Source of the DNA: Candidatus Kaiserbacteria bacterium RIFCSPHIGHO2_01_FULL_53_31
GTDB lineage: Bacteria; Patescibacteriota; Minisyncoccia; Phycocordibacterales; Phycocordibacteraceae
Length of the DNA: 59,528 bases
NCBI GenBank assembly: GCA_001781095.1
Contig: MFKU01000014.1
Span: forward strand, 1 to 59,528
Direction of reading: 5' to 3'
The position numbers and the translations under genes were made by a program. This document shows positions 8,557-16,870 of this stretch, one piece after another (position 1 is the stretch's first letter; every line of letters begins with the position of its first letter). The notes beneath the pieces are model-generated. The model did not search any database and was not told where the DNA came from. It saw nothing but the letters and a program-made list of their open reading frames with translations.

Positions 8557-8905
8557 ACCAAGCCCGCCGATATCCGCGGATGCGGTCACGATGCCCCCAG
8601 CCGAAGCGAAAATCGAAAGCGGCAGGTGGATAGAACGATGGCGCAACATAGGTTATCGGCGGTCCGTCATAGAACGGATACACCGACTGATACGATGGCA
8701 TCGTGCATACCCAGCGTGTACCCGTATATACCCATCTGCCCGGGTGGGTACATTCAGGTAGAGCCGGTTGTGCTTGCTGCGCCATGACTGGCGCGGGCGG
8801 AGCGCTCGGCATCGGAGCCGATTGATAGGGACTCGGCTGGCAGACGGGCATCGCGCACCCAACCAGGACAGTAAAAAGAACCGGTACTAACCATTCTATT
8901 TTCAT
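8555..8905 (-). CDS. small proline-rich lipoprotein
   Basis: This encodes 116 residues. MKIEWLVPVLFTVLVGCAMP is a lipoprotein signal peptide with lipobox LVGC, so Cys17 would be lipidated. A proline/alanine/glutamine-rich linker follows, then aromatic patches (GRWVYTGTRWVCTMP, YPFYDGPPITYVAP). The ATG at 8905 follows a good Shine-Dalgarno (GGAGGGAG) and a consensus promoter. I do not recognise a family. It is a surface-exposed, probably well-expressed protein. Confidence 0.7.
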   Translation of the reverse strand: MKIEWLVPVLFTVLVGCAMPVCQPSPYQSAPMPSAPPAPVMAQQAQPALPECTHPGRWVYTGTRWVCTMPSYQSVYPFYDGPPITYVAPSFYPPAAFDFRFGWGHRDRIRGYRRAW

Positions 8906-8930
8906 GGTTTCTCCCTCCAAACCTGAATGT

Positions 8931-8960
8931 ATTATATCACCATATATACGTCTTTGTCAA
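8931..8960 (-). promoter_or_regulatory. consensus sigma70-type promoter for the lipoprotein gene
   Basis: On the minus strand TTGACA (8955-8960) and TATAAT (8931-8936) both match the consensus exactly, with an 18-bp spacer, about 25 bp upstream of the lipoprotein start. It is divergent from the PilB-like gene. Confidence 0.8.
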
Positions 8961-9001
8961 GTATCCCATTTGAGCCAGTATTCTGGTGTTATTATTCCGT
9001 C

Positions 9002-10672
9002 ATGGATTCACCCTTTGATACTCAAAGTGAGGACGCGAAACTCTCCGAAATGCATGCGCGCGAGGAGGAGGATGTCGTGCAGATCCTCTCCGAGAAATAT
9101 GGTATTCCTTACGTCGATCTTTCACTGAAAGAAGTAGACAACGACGCGCTCCGCACTATTCAAGAGGCGCAGGCGCGCGAGGCCGAGGCAGCAGCATTCG
9201 CTCGCGTTGCGCATGAACTCTCGCTCGCCATTCATAATCCGAACAACCCGGCGCTTACCAAACTTATCAGCGACCTCACGGGACGCGGGTTCAAGCTTAA
9301 AGAATTCCTCGTCTCGAAGCGGAGTTTGGAAAAAGCGTTTGCACGGTATAGCGACTTGTCGCTCGCGACCGAATCAAAGGCAGGGATATTCACGGTCGCG
9401 CCTGCAACGCTCGCGAAGTTAACTCGGCAAAACGGAACGCATGCCGCATTCGGCGCGGAGCTCGATACGGCGGCGGCGGCGAAATCACTCGATCACGTGT
9501 CGTATGTTTTCGAAGTCATTCTCGCCGGAGCATTTGCGCTCCGCGCCTCTGATATTCACTTCGAGCCCGAAACCGAGAAAACGCGTTTGCGTCTGCGTGT
9601 GGACGGCCTCCTTACTGATATTCATTTCTTCGATCCAAAAACGTATCACCAGCTCAATTCGCGCATCAAACTTCTCTCGGGAGTGAAGCTGAATGTGGCT
9701 AATCGTGCGCAAGATGGACGCTTCAGTGTCGCGCGGGAGGACGGTCAGGTAGAAATGCGCGTCTCGTTCATCCCGGGCAATTACGGTGAATCAATTGTTC
9801 TGCGCATCCTCGACCCAAAAGCGACAAAAGTTTCTTATAAAGAACTCGGTATTCATCCGAAGTTGCTCGCACGACTGGAGACAGAAATCCGTCGATCAAA
9901 CGGCATGCTCCTCACGACGGGACCTACGGGGAGCGGCAAAACAACGACGCTGTATTCATTCTTGCGCGAGATACATTCTCCCGAAATAAAGATCATTACT
10001 ATTGAAGACCCGATCGAGTACCACCTCGACGGTATCGTGCAAACGCAGGTTGCGGGAACGAAGTACACCTTTGCCGAAGGTCTTAAATCTATCGTGCGCC
10101 AAGATCCGGACATCATCATGGTTGGTGAAATTCGCGATGGCGAGACTGCCGATATTGCTATTCAGGCGGCGCTCACCGGCCACTTTGTCTTCTCGACCTT
10201 ACACACCAACGATGCCGCTGGCACCTTCCCGCGCCTCTGCGACCTTGGAGCAGACCCGAAGTCCTTCGGGTCTGCTGTCACCGTCTCGATGGCCCAACGC
10301 CTCGTACGCACGCTTGATCCGGACAAAAAGAAAGAACGTCCACTCACCGATGCTGAGAAAAAAATGATCGCAAACGTATTTGAGCCGCTAGCCGATAAAA
10401 CTTTAATTCCTGAAAAAATAGAAACGGTCTGGGAACCATCTCCTGCGAATGAAGAGGAGACGGGTTACAAAGGCCGCATCGGCCTCTACGAAGCAATCTT
10501 TATGAACGACGAGCTCGCCACTCTCTTGCGCGATAACCCGCCCGCAAACGAAATCGCGAAGTTGGCAGCCAAGCAGGGCTATCTCATGATGGCGCAAGAC
10601 GGCATATTGAAGGCACTCGCGGGTGTGACTTCCCTCTCCGAAGTCGCCGCCACCATCGACCTGCCACAATAA
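9002..10672 (+). CDS. type IV pilus/type II secretion assembly ATPase (PilB/GspE family)
   Basis: This encodes 556 residues from ATG 9002 (MDSPFDTQSEDAKL). The N-terminal GspE domain (ILSEKYGIPYVDLSLKEV) is followed by the C-terminal ATPase: SDIHFEPE, Walker A TTGPTGSGKTTTLYSF, Asp box ITIEDPIEYHL, Walker B IIMVGEIRDGETADIA, His box FSTLHTNDAAGTFPRL. It powers pilus extension at the inner membrane. A second paralogue lies at 42-44 kb beside PilC. The tetracysteine zinc site of many GspE proteins is absent (region 460-500). Confidence 0.93.
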   Translation: MDSPFDTQSEDAKLSEMHAREEEDVVQILSEKYGIPYVDLSLKEVDNDALRTIQEAQAREAEAAAFARVAHELSLAIHNPNNPALTKLISDLTGRGFKLKEFLVSKRSLEKAFARYSDLSLATESKAGIFTVAPATLAKLTRQNGTHAAFGAELDTAAAAKSLDHVSYVFEVILAGAFALRASDIHFEPETEKTRLRLRVDGLLTDIHFFDPKTYHQLNSRIKLLSGVKLNVANRAQDGRFSVAREDGQVEMRVSFIPGNYGESIVLRILDPKATKVSYKELGIHPKLLARLETEIRRSNGMLLTTGPTGSGKTTTLYSFLREIHSPEIKIITIEDPIEYHLDGIVQTQVAGTKYTFAEGLKSIVRQDPDIIMVGEIRDGETADIAIQAALTGHFVFSTLHTNDAAGTFPRLCDLGADPKSFGSAVTVSMAQRLVRTLDPDKKKERPLTDAEKKMIANVFEPLADKTLIPEKIETVWEPSPANEEETGYKGRIGLYEAIFMNDELATLLRDNPPANEIAKLAAKQGYLMMAQDGILKALAGVTSLSEVAATIDLPQ

Positions 10673-10718
10673 AACCAAGCCAGCAGACGATTTCTCGCCT
10701 ACTGGCCTCGCTCCTGAA

Positions 10719-10859
10719 CATATTCCTCCAGGCAAAACCCGCATAAATGCGGGGGGAGCGTAGCACCTGAGGATATTCGCAGCATTAATACCGAGGTACT
10801 AGACCATGAAGTCCTTGGGGAAACGCTCGAAGCCGTCAAGCCTTGCCTAGAGGAATATG
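10719..10859 (+). ncRNA. candidate structured RNA in the ruvB upstream region
   Basis: CATATTCCTCCAGGCAA (10719-10735) pairs with TTGCCTAGAGGAATATG (10843-10859), 16 of 17 positions. Inside are a 6-bp tetraloop hairpin (CCCGCA/TGCGGG, 10738-10753) and a GAGCGT/ACGCTC stem (10756-10761 with 10823-10828). There is no convincing gene in 10673-10908. It could be an independent small RNA or a ruvB 5' leader. I could not match it to RNase P RNA, tmRNA, SRP RNA or a riboswitch; a 6S-like rod is possible. Confidence 0.4.
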
Positions 10860-10908
10860 CACAAGATCAAAAAACGTGTGGTAGAATGCTAGCACATACC
10901 TTGTTTCT

Positions 10909-11904
10909 ATGTCAACCCCCTCCTTAAAATCGATCGTCGTACCTCAAGTTCTTGATGCGGCACTGCGCCCGGTACATTGGGACGATTATGTGGGGCAGAA
11001 ACAGGTTAAAGCGAACGTCCGCATCGCGATCGATGCTGCAAAGAAGCGAGGCGGGATGCCCGAGCACTTCCTTTTCTACGGGCCGCCGGGAGTTGGTAAG
11101 ACAACGCTCGCCCATTTAGTCGCGACAACGCTTGATGCTCCACTCAAAAGCACGTCCGGTGTGGCAATCGAACGTGCAGCGGATCTCGCCGCTATTCTTA
11201 CGAATCTCGATCCGGGTACTGTGCTTTTCATCGATGAGATCCACCGCCTCTCGCACAAAATCGAGGAGTTGCTGTATCCGGCGCTTGAAGGTTCGCATCT
11301 CGATATCGTCCTCGGGAAGGGTCCTTCGGCGCGGACGGTTGAGCTCGCGCTCCCCTCCTTCACTCTTGTCGGTGCGACCACCCGCGTTGCAGAACTCTCG
11401 GGTCCACTCCGTTCGCGCTTCGGTGGCGGCATCTACCAACTCGATTTCTATACCGACGACGACCTGCGAGATATCATTCGCCGTTCCGCACAGGTGCTTG
11501 GGCTTACTGCTCCGGAGGAAGTGATTGAACGCATCGCGGCACGAAGCCGCGCGACGCCGCGTGTCGCAAACGCGCTTCTGAAACGCGTTCGCGACTTCTC
11601 TGAAGTCCGAGAACGTGCTCTCACCGCCGCACTCTGCGATGAGGCATGCAAACTCTTCGGTATAGATTCTCTCGGCCTCACGAAAGATGATCGGCGTTAT
11701 CTTGAAACGCTTATGAATGGTTTCCACGGCGGTCCAGCCGGCGTGCGTGCGCTCGTCGCCGCTCTGCACGAGGATGTAGACACCGTCGAGCACGTGTATG
11801 AACCGTATCTCCTGCGGCTCGGTTTTATCGAGCGTTCTCCGCGCGGTCGCATCTTGACCCCCGCAGGCCGCGAGTATTTGAATGGCGACACTCTGCCAAT
11901 TTGA
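10909..11904 (+). CDS. ruvB: Holliday junction branch migration ATPase RuvB
   Basis: This encodes 331 residues, the normal RuvB length. It opens with LRPVHWDDYVGQKQVKANV, has Walker A FYGPPGVGKTTLAHLVA, Walker B VLFIDEIHRL, sensor 1 LVGATTRVAELSGPLRSRFG and the winged-helix C-terminus (RGFIERSPRGRILTPAGREY-like). RuvB hexamers pump DNA through RuvA-bound junctions. It is followed by yebC and ruvC on the same strand, as in many bacteria. Confidence 0.97.
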   Translation: MSTPSLKSIVVPQVLDAALRPVHWDDYVGQKQVKANVRIAIDAAKKRGGMPEHFLFYGPPGVGKTTLAHLVATTLDAPLKSTSGVAIERAADLAAILTNLDPGTVLFIDEIHRLSHKIEELLYPALEGSHLDIVLGKGPSARTVELALPSFTLVGATTRVAELSGPLRSRFGGGIYQLDFYTDDDLRDIIRRSAQVLGLTAPEEVIERIAARSRATPRVANALLKRVRDFSEVRERALTAALCDEACKLFGIDSLGLTKDDRRYLETLMNGFHGGPAGVRALVAALHEDVDTVEHVYEPYLLRLGFIERSPRGRILTPAGREYLNGDTLPI

Positions 11905-11960
11905 ATTTCCTATCTGCTGATTTACTATTCCCTGCAACCTATTCACTAACAAACTAGTTC

Positions 11961-12518
11961 ATGTCCGGACACAGCAAATGGTCACAGATAAAGAGACAGA
12001 AAGGCGTGACCGATATCGCGAAGTCGCGCGTCTTTGCGAAATACGCGCGTATGATCACGCTTGAAGCGAAGAAGGCGGGCGGGCAAATTAATTCCCCAGC
12101 ACTTATCGCTGCCATCGCGCGCGCGAAGGCGGCTAATATGCCGAAGGACAACATCGACCGAGCGATGGCGAAGGGCACATCAAAGGACGCGGGTTCGATG
12201 GAACAGCTCCAGTGCGAGGCGTATGGGCCCGGCGGTACAGCTATTTTGATCGAAGCACTTACCGATAATAAAAATCGCACCGTACAAGAACTGAAACATT
12301 TGCTCTCACGAAATGGTGTCGAGCTTGCGGCACCCGGCTCCGCGAGTTGGGCGTTTTCTAAATTTCCGGAAGGCTGCTTGGTACCAAATGAGCCACTGAT
12401 GGAGCTCGGCGAAGCAGACGAGGAGAAGTTGGGCGTTATTCTCACCGCTCTCGACGAGCATGATGACGTCCAGGAGGTGTATACCAATGCGCTCGGCTAT
12501 GAGAAAGTATCCGATTAA
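11961..12518 (+). CDS. yebC: YebC/PmpR-family translation or transcription regulator, shortened
   Basis: This encodes 185 residues; typical YebC proteins have about 240. The N-terminal signature MSGHSKWSQIKRQKGVTD and KAANMPKDNIDRAMAKGT are intact, as is AYGPGGTAILIEALTDNKNRT. The protein ends at LDEHDDVQEVYTNA, but the middle and last domains are trimmed. YebC proteins have been described as DNA-binding regulators and, more recently, as ribosome-associated factors for polyproline translation. Stop and ruvC start are 2 bp apart, so they are cotranscribed. Confidence 0.9.
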   Translation: MSGHSKWSQIKRQKGVTDIAKSRVFAKYARMITLEAKKAGGQINSPALIAAIARAKAANMPKDNIDRAMAKGTSKDAGSMEQLQCEAYGPGGTAILIEALTDNKNRTVQELKHLLSRNGVELAAPGSASWAFSKFPEGCLVPNEPLMELGEADEEKLGVILTALDEHDDVQEVYTNALGYEKVSD

Positions 12519-12520
12519 CC

Positions 12521-12991
12521 ATGAGGATACTTGCGATTGACCCCGGCTATGACCGGCTCGGCGTCGCGGTTGTCGAAGGTGATTCATCGCGGCCGACGCT
12601 CATCATGAGCGATTGTGTGATACCCAGAAAAGGCGAACGCAAGGATCGTCTCGCCACAGTATCGTGCACGATTTCTGCCGCAATTGAGAAGTACACACCT
12701 GATGCACTCGCTCTCGAGACGCTTTTTTTCAATGCAAATGTAAAGACGGCCCTCGGCGTCGCTGAAGCGCGCGGCGCCATCTTGGCGGCTGCTGGCATCG
12801 CTTCACTCACTGTTATTGAGTGCTCGCCACAACAGGTGAAAGTTGCGATTACCGGCCACGGTGGCGCCGATAAAACTGCCGTCGCGCAGATGATCCCGCG
12901 ACTTCTCACCCTCCCGACTAAAAAACGGCTCGATGATGAACTTGACGCCATAGCTATCGGCATCACCGCGCTTGCGACAAATCGTTTTTAG
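12521..12991 (+). CDS. ruvC: crossover junction endodeoxyribonuclease RuvC
   Basis: This encodes 156 residues. It starts MRILAIDPGYDRLGVAVVEG (catalytic Asp7), has Glu66 in ALETLFFNANVKTALGVAEARG and the acidic pair in RLDDELDAIAIG (Asp139 and Asp142), the four metal ligands expected for RuvC. It resolves Holliday junctions after RuvAB migration. With ruvA and ruvB the window encodes the whole resolvasome. Confidence 0.96.
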   Translation: MRILAIDPGYDRLGVAVVEGDSSRPTLIMSDCVIPRKGERKDRLATVSCTISAAIEKYTPDALALETLFFNANVKTALGVAEARGAILAAAGIASLTVIECSPQQVKVAITGHGGADKTAVAQMIPRLLTLPTKKRLDDELDAIAIGITALATNRF

Positions 12992-13094
12992 AACTAATCC
13001 ACACCTAGCGAAAATAGTGCTTGCAAGAAAACTTATTTTCGTTTAAATATAGCGGTCTCGCTTGAGACGCGATTACCTATCTACACTATATAGT

Positions 13095-13202
13095 ATGAAT
13101 GAAGAAATTCGTGATGAGAACATCTTTGGCGATGACGTCGACGGACTCGATAAAGATAAAGAAGGCGAATTTGAGGAGGAGGACGTGGAGGAGGACGTCT
13201 AA
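13095..13202 (+). CDS. very small acidic protein
   Basis: An ORF of 35 codons (MNEEIRDENIFGDDVDGLDK then a run of Glu/Asp ending EEDVEEDV). Similar tiny acidic ORFs occur in Parcubacteria, but I cannot name a family. No clear Shine-Dalgarno; an AT-rich TATATAGT sits directly before the ATG, so a leaderless transcript is possible. The flanks 12992-13094 and 13203-13241 hold nothing else I can see. Confidence 0.4.
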   Translation: MNEEIRDENIFGDDVDGLDKDKEGEFEEEDVEEDV

Positions 13203-13241
13203 ACGACGAGTTACGACATAATTCGTGTTAGCATACGAGCC

Positions 13242-15437
13242 ATGATGGCTCGTATGCTAGTTCATACAAAGAAATTGCACGCTTGGTGGCGTACGTCGCG
13301 ACGACACATTCTTATCGTGTCAGCTTTTGTGATTTTCGGCCTCGCGCTGACTCTCGCCGGGGGGACCCTACTGGCCGTCGCCTTCACTCCAACACCGAGC
13401 ATCAGTTCCTTTGCTGATCGCCAGGTCGATCAGTCGACAAAAATCTATGATCGCACCGGCCAGATACTCCTGTACGACTACAACAGAGATGCGAAGCGCA
13501 ACATCGTGCCGCTTGCTGACATATCCCGAAATGCCATCAGTGCAACGTTGGCTATTGAAGATTCCGATTTCTACGCGCATGGTGGTATTCGTCTAACCTC
13601 CATTTTCCGCGCGATTATCTTTGACATCATTGGTGGTTCTCTTTCACAGGGCGGTTCAACGATCACACAACAGGTGGTGAAAAATACGCTGCTCACCAAT
13701 AAAAAGAGCATCACGCGCAAAGTGCACGAATGGGTACTCGCGCTGAAACTCGAGCAGTCCTATTCAAAAGATCAGATTCTCGAGACATATCTGAATAGCA
13801 TTCCGTACGGCGGGACGCTGTATGGAATCGAAGCTGCATCTGAAGCGTATTTCGGCATTCCCGCAAAAGATCTTTCCACCGCGCAGGCGGCCTATCTCGC
13901 AGCGATGATCCAAGCGCCGACGCACTACTCTCCTTATGGACCGAACCGCGCCGAGGTTGATTCGCGTAAAGATCTTGTGCTTGATCGTATGCGCGCACTC
14001 GGATTCATCGATGACGCCACTCATACTGCGGCCAGAGCGGAGCTCGTGTCCTTCTCCCCTTCGGGTCAAAATTCTATCATCGCACCTCATTTCGTTTTCT
14101 ATATTCTCAGCCAACTGGAAGAAATGTACGGGTCAGACGCCCTCATGACGGGGCTTAAGGTCACCACGACGCTTGATGCGGATCTTGAGATAAAGGCTGA
14201 ATCTATCGTAAGCCGCTATGCACTCGAGAACGTTAGTAAATTTAAAGCATCAAATGCGTCGCTCGTTGCAATCGATCCGGCGACCGGGCAGATCCTCGCG
14301 ATGGTCGGCTCGCGCAGCTTCTTCGATACCGGCATCGACGGACAATACAACGCGACGCTCGCCCTCAGACAGCCCGGCTCGACGATGAAGCCATTTATAT
14401 ACTCTCTTGCACTTATGCGCGGATACACACGCGATACGGTTATCTTCGATGTTCCAACACAGTTTTCAACCGCGTGCAGCCCTACAGACGTTATGAATAG
14501 CACACCGCCCTGCTATGCCCCGAAAGATTATGACAATAATTTCCGCGGCCCCATGACGTTTGAGACGGCACTCGCCCAATCGATCAACATCCCTGCTATC
14601 AAAGTGCTCTATCTCGTCGGTATCAAAAATGCAATAAATCTTGCTAAATCATTCGGGCTGAACACGCTTGGCGACGCGAGCCAGTACGGCCTCACGCTCG
14701 TACTCGGCGGTGGTGAAGTCCGTCTTTTGGATCTTGTCGGCGCGTATAGTGTCTTCGCCAATGATGGGGTGAGAAATACTCCCACAGGCATTCTTGAAGT
14801 GAAGGACGGCCAGGGGAACGCACTCGTAAAATTTAAAACGAGTGCATCACAAGTATTGCCTGCTGCGATTGCGCGCGACCTATCCGCGATGCTCTCTGAC
14901 GCACCAGCGCGCTTGCCTGAATATCCACTCAATTCTCCCCTCTCCTTCCCCGGATACGACGTCGCGGCGAAAACGGGTACAACCGACGACACGCGCGATG
15001 CGTGGGTTATCGGCTATACACCCTCGATTGCACTCGGTGTGTGGGCCGGCAACAACGACAATACGCCGATGGTGAAATCTATCGCAGGATACATCGCGGC
15101 GCCGATGTGGCACGAGGCGCTTGCGTACGCACTTACGAAATATCCAAAAACATACTTCGGCGAGCCAAATCCTATTTCAGCTTCCGTGCCACCAATGCTG
15201 CAGGGTAATTGGCAAATACCTGACGGTGCAGGCAACGTTGCTCCGCACAGCCTCCTGTACTGGACTGATAAAAACAACCCGCAAGGTTCTCCGCCTTCCA
15301 ATCCTGCGCAAGACCCTCAGTTTTCGGCGTGGGAATACGGAATACAAGTGTGGTACGCGAGCTACCCGAATCTATTCATCAATCCGCCGATCTTCGTTCC
15401 TCTTTCTTATACAACGCAGACAACTTCACAACAATAG
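13242..15437 (+). CDS. class A penicillin-binding protein (transglycosylase/transpeptidase)
   Basis: This encodes 731 residues. One N-terminal helix (residues 23-48) anchors the protein. The GT51 transglycosylase has AIEDSDFYAHGG and GGSTITQQVVKNTLL. The transpeptidase has SxxK in QPGSTMKPFIYS, SxN in AQSINIPAIKVL and KTGT in VAAKTGTTDDTRDAW. It polymerises and crosslinks peptidoglycan outside the membrane. The C-terminus is proline/asparagine-rich. Possible ATG starts lie at 13242, 13245 and 13254. 15438-15558 downstream is empty apart from a weak hairpin near 15476. Confidence 0.95.
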   Translation: MMARMLVHTKKLHAWWRTSRRHILIVSAFVIFGLALTLAGGTLLAVAFTPTPSISSFADRQVDQSTKIYDRTGQILLYDYNRDAKRNIVPLADISRNAISATLAIEDSDFYAHGGIRLTSIFRAIIFDIIGGSLSQGGSTITQQVVKNTLLTNKKSITRKVHEWVLALKLEQSYSKDQILETYLNSIPYGGTLYGIEAASEAYFGIPAKDLSTAQAAYLAAMIQAPTHYSPYGPNRAEVDSRKDLVLDRMRALGFIDDATHTAARAELVSFSPSGQNSIIAPHFVFYILSQLEEMYGSDALMTGLKVTTTLDADLEIKAESIVSRYALENVSKFKASNASLVAIDPATGQILAMVGSRSFFDTGIDGQYNATLALRQPGSTMKPFIYSLALMRGYTRDTVIFDVPTQFSTACSPTDVMNSTPPCYAPKDYDNNFRGPMTFETALAQSINIPAIKVLYLVGIKNAINLAKSFGLNTLGDASQYGLTLVLGGGEVRLLDLVGAYSVFANDGVRNTPTGILEVKDGQGNALVKFKTSASQVLPAAIARDLSAMLSDAPARLPEYPLNSPLSFPGYDVAAKTGTTDDTRDAWVIGYTPSIALGVWAGNNDNTPMVKSIAGYIAAPMWHEALAYALTKYPKTYFGEPNPISASVPPMLQGNWQIPDGAGNVAPHSLLYWTDKNNPQGSPPSNPAQDPQFSAWEYGIQVWYASYPNLFINPPIFVPLSYTTQTTSQQ

Positions 15438-15558
15438 GACGTTCATATACGCTCGTGTATCCCAACATACGAAAAACACCTTCTTAAAAGTGTCCTTGAA
15501 ACAAATGCTTCGATACAAAAAAAGAAATTGATGGTGATGACAAAATAGACTGAGCACC

Positions 15559-16659
15559 TTATTGATTCATCGGGGAGATGAGATAGAGAAGTGAGTTATC
15601 GCCAACACCTTTGATAATGATGGGGCGGCCGATGCCGGCTGCGGTGAGAGAAATACTTTCAGAAGTTGTGAGAGAAAATACCGTTGAGAGGAAGCGATGA
15701 TTGAATGAGAGATTCAGGTCGCTGCCTAAGATTTGTGCCGAAAGCGATTCGGAAGATTCACCGATGTCGCTATTTTTTGCAAAGAGTACCAGATGTTTTC
15801 TTTTCGGATCGAAGCTGAGTGAGACTTTCTGGAATGAGTCTGCAAAAATAGTCGTTCGCTTCAGCGCTGTTTCGAAATCCTTTCGTAGTACAACTGCTTC
15901 AACGATGGAGTCTTTTGGTATTATTTGGCGATAATCGGGATACGCCGCACTTGTGAGTCGTGAGACGATCATTCCTTGTGAGCTCACAAATGCACACTGG
16001 TGTTCATCAAATGAAATAGTTACATCGCCGTCCGGGAGCGCCTGCGCTATCTCAAGTGCATTTTTTGCCGGTATGAGGAACGTCCCTTGGATGCCTTTAT
16101 TACTGAGTGGCACTTTTTTCTCTGCGAGCCGAAAGGAATCAGTTGCTACAACCGTTAATAATCCTCCTTCGACCGCGAAGTAGAGACTTGCGAGCTCCGG
16201 CCTGATGGTTGATGGTGACGCACAAGCAGCAATAGAGCTAAAAAGAGTTCGCAGCAGAACCCCAGGAAGAAGTATATTTTTTTTTGGGTTCTCCGGAAAT
16301 GGAATCGAGGGAAAATCGTCGTAGGGAACGGTCTTTATGGCACTTTTACTGGTCCCACTCGTGAGGGAAATGACATCTCCCGAGTGCTCAAGGGTTATTT
16401 TTCCCTCTCCCACGAGCGAACCCGCTATTTGTTGGAGCAGTGTCGCAGGAATAGCAACGACACCCTCACTCATACATATTCCTTCTAGTTTGAGGTCGAT
16501 ACCCGTTTCAAGATTCGTCGCGCGCATTTTTATTCCATCATCTCCTGCCAGTATGAGAATCGAAGAGAGTGCTGGTAGTGTCGAGCTCTTACGCTCAGCA
16601 AATCGTGCGACTTTATACACAGCTTCAGAGAATATCTTTTTTTCAATTGAAATATTCAT
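15559..16659 (-). CDS. dnaN: DNA polymerase III beta sliding clamp
   Basis: This encodes 366 residues from MNISIEKKIFSEAVYKVARF, the usual beta-clamp opening; the upstream in-frame start would add 11 unlikely residues. Three repeated clamp domains are visible (LPALSSILILAG; VATDSFRLAEKK; the C-terminal PIIIKGVGDNSLLYLISPMNQ). Rings of this protein tether replicative polymerases to DNA. It lies downstream of dnaA on the same strand. Confidence 0.96.
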   Translation of the reverse strand: MNISIEKKIFSEAVYKVARFAERKSSTLPALSSILILAGDDGIKMRATNLETGIDLKLEGICMSEGVVAIPATLLQQIAGSLVGEGKITLEHSGDVISLTSGTSKSAIKTVPYDDFPSIPFPENPKKNILLPGVLLRTLFSSIAACASPSTIRPELASLYFAVEGGLLTVVATDSFRLAEKKVPLSNKGIQGTFLIPAKNALEIAQALPDGDVTISFDEHQCAFVSSQGMIVSRLTSAAYPDYRQIIPKDSIVEAVVLRKDFETALKRTTIFADSFQKVSLSFDPKRKHLVLFAKNSDIGESSESLSAQILGSDLNLSFNHRFLSTVFSLTTSESISLTAAGIGRPIIIKGVGDNSLLYLISPMNQ

Positions 16660-16699
16660 ACATGCCTTATTAGGGTTGTTGATAGCGCGCATCTATGAA

Positions 16700-16870
16700 A
16701 AGAAGTGAGATGTGGCTTATGTATTTTTGTCAGTACTGATTTGATAAGGTGTGGATACATAGTGTTTTATATCTATACAAGAAGTGAACGAATATTTTGA
16801 ATTTCTTTTGCCAGACTTGTATCCACAACTATTTCACGCTTTATCTTCTCGCAGGAGTGGATAACTGTTG
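16700..16870. other. candidate replication origin region with DnaA-box-like sites
   Basis: Three 9-mers match the DnaA box TGTGGATAA at 8 of 9 positions: TGTGGATAC at 16750-16758, its reverse complement at 16819-16827, and AGTGGATAA at 16856-16864. They span the AT-rich dnaA-dnaN spacer and the 3' end of dnaA. The neighbourhood (rpmH, rnpA, yidC, dnaA, dnaN) is the classic bacterial origin locus. The alternative site is the 96-bp dnaA-rpmH spacer, which holds TGTGCATAA near 18204. Confidence 0.35.

Noticed and set aside
10250-10275. 12-bp palindrome (GCAGACCCGAAG) in the PilB-like gene
   Set aside because: The encoded ADPKSFGSA fits the normal GspE sequence at this place, so it need not be an inserted repeat.
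10750-10925. Open frame upstream of ruvB (GETLEAVKPCLEEYAQDQ)
   Set aside because: No start codon or ribosome site, it overlaps the candidate structured RNA and runs into ruvB out of frame.
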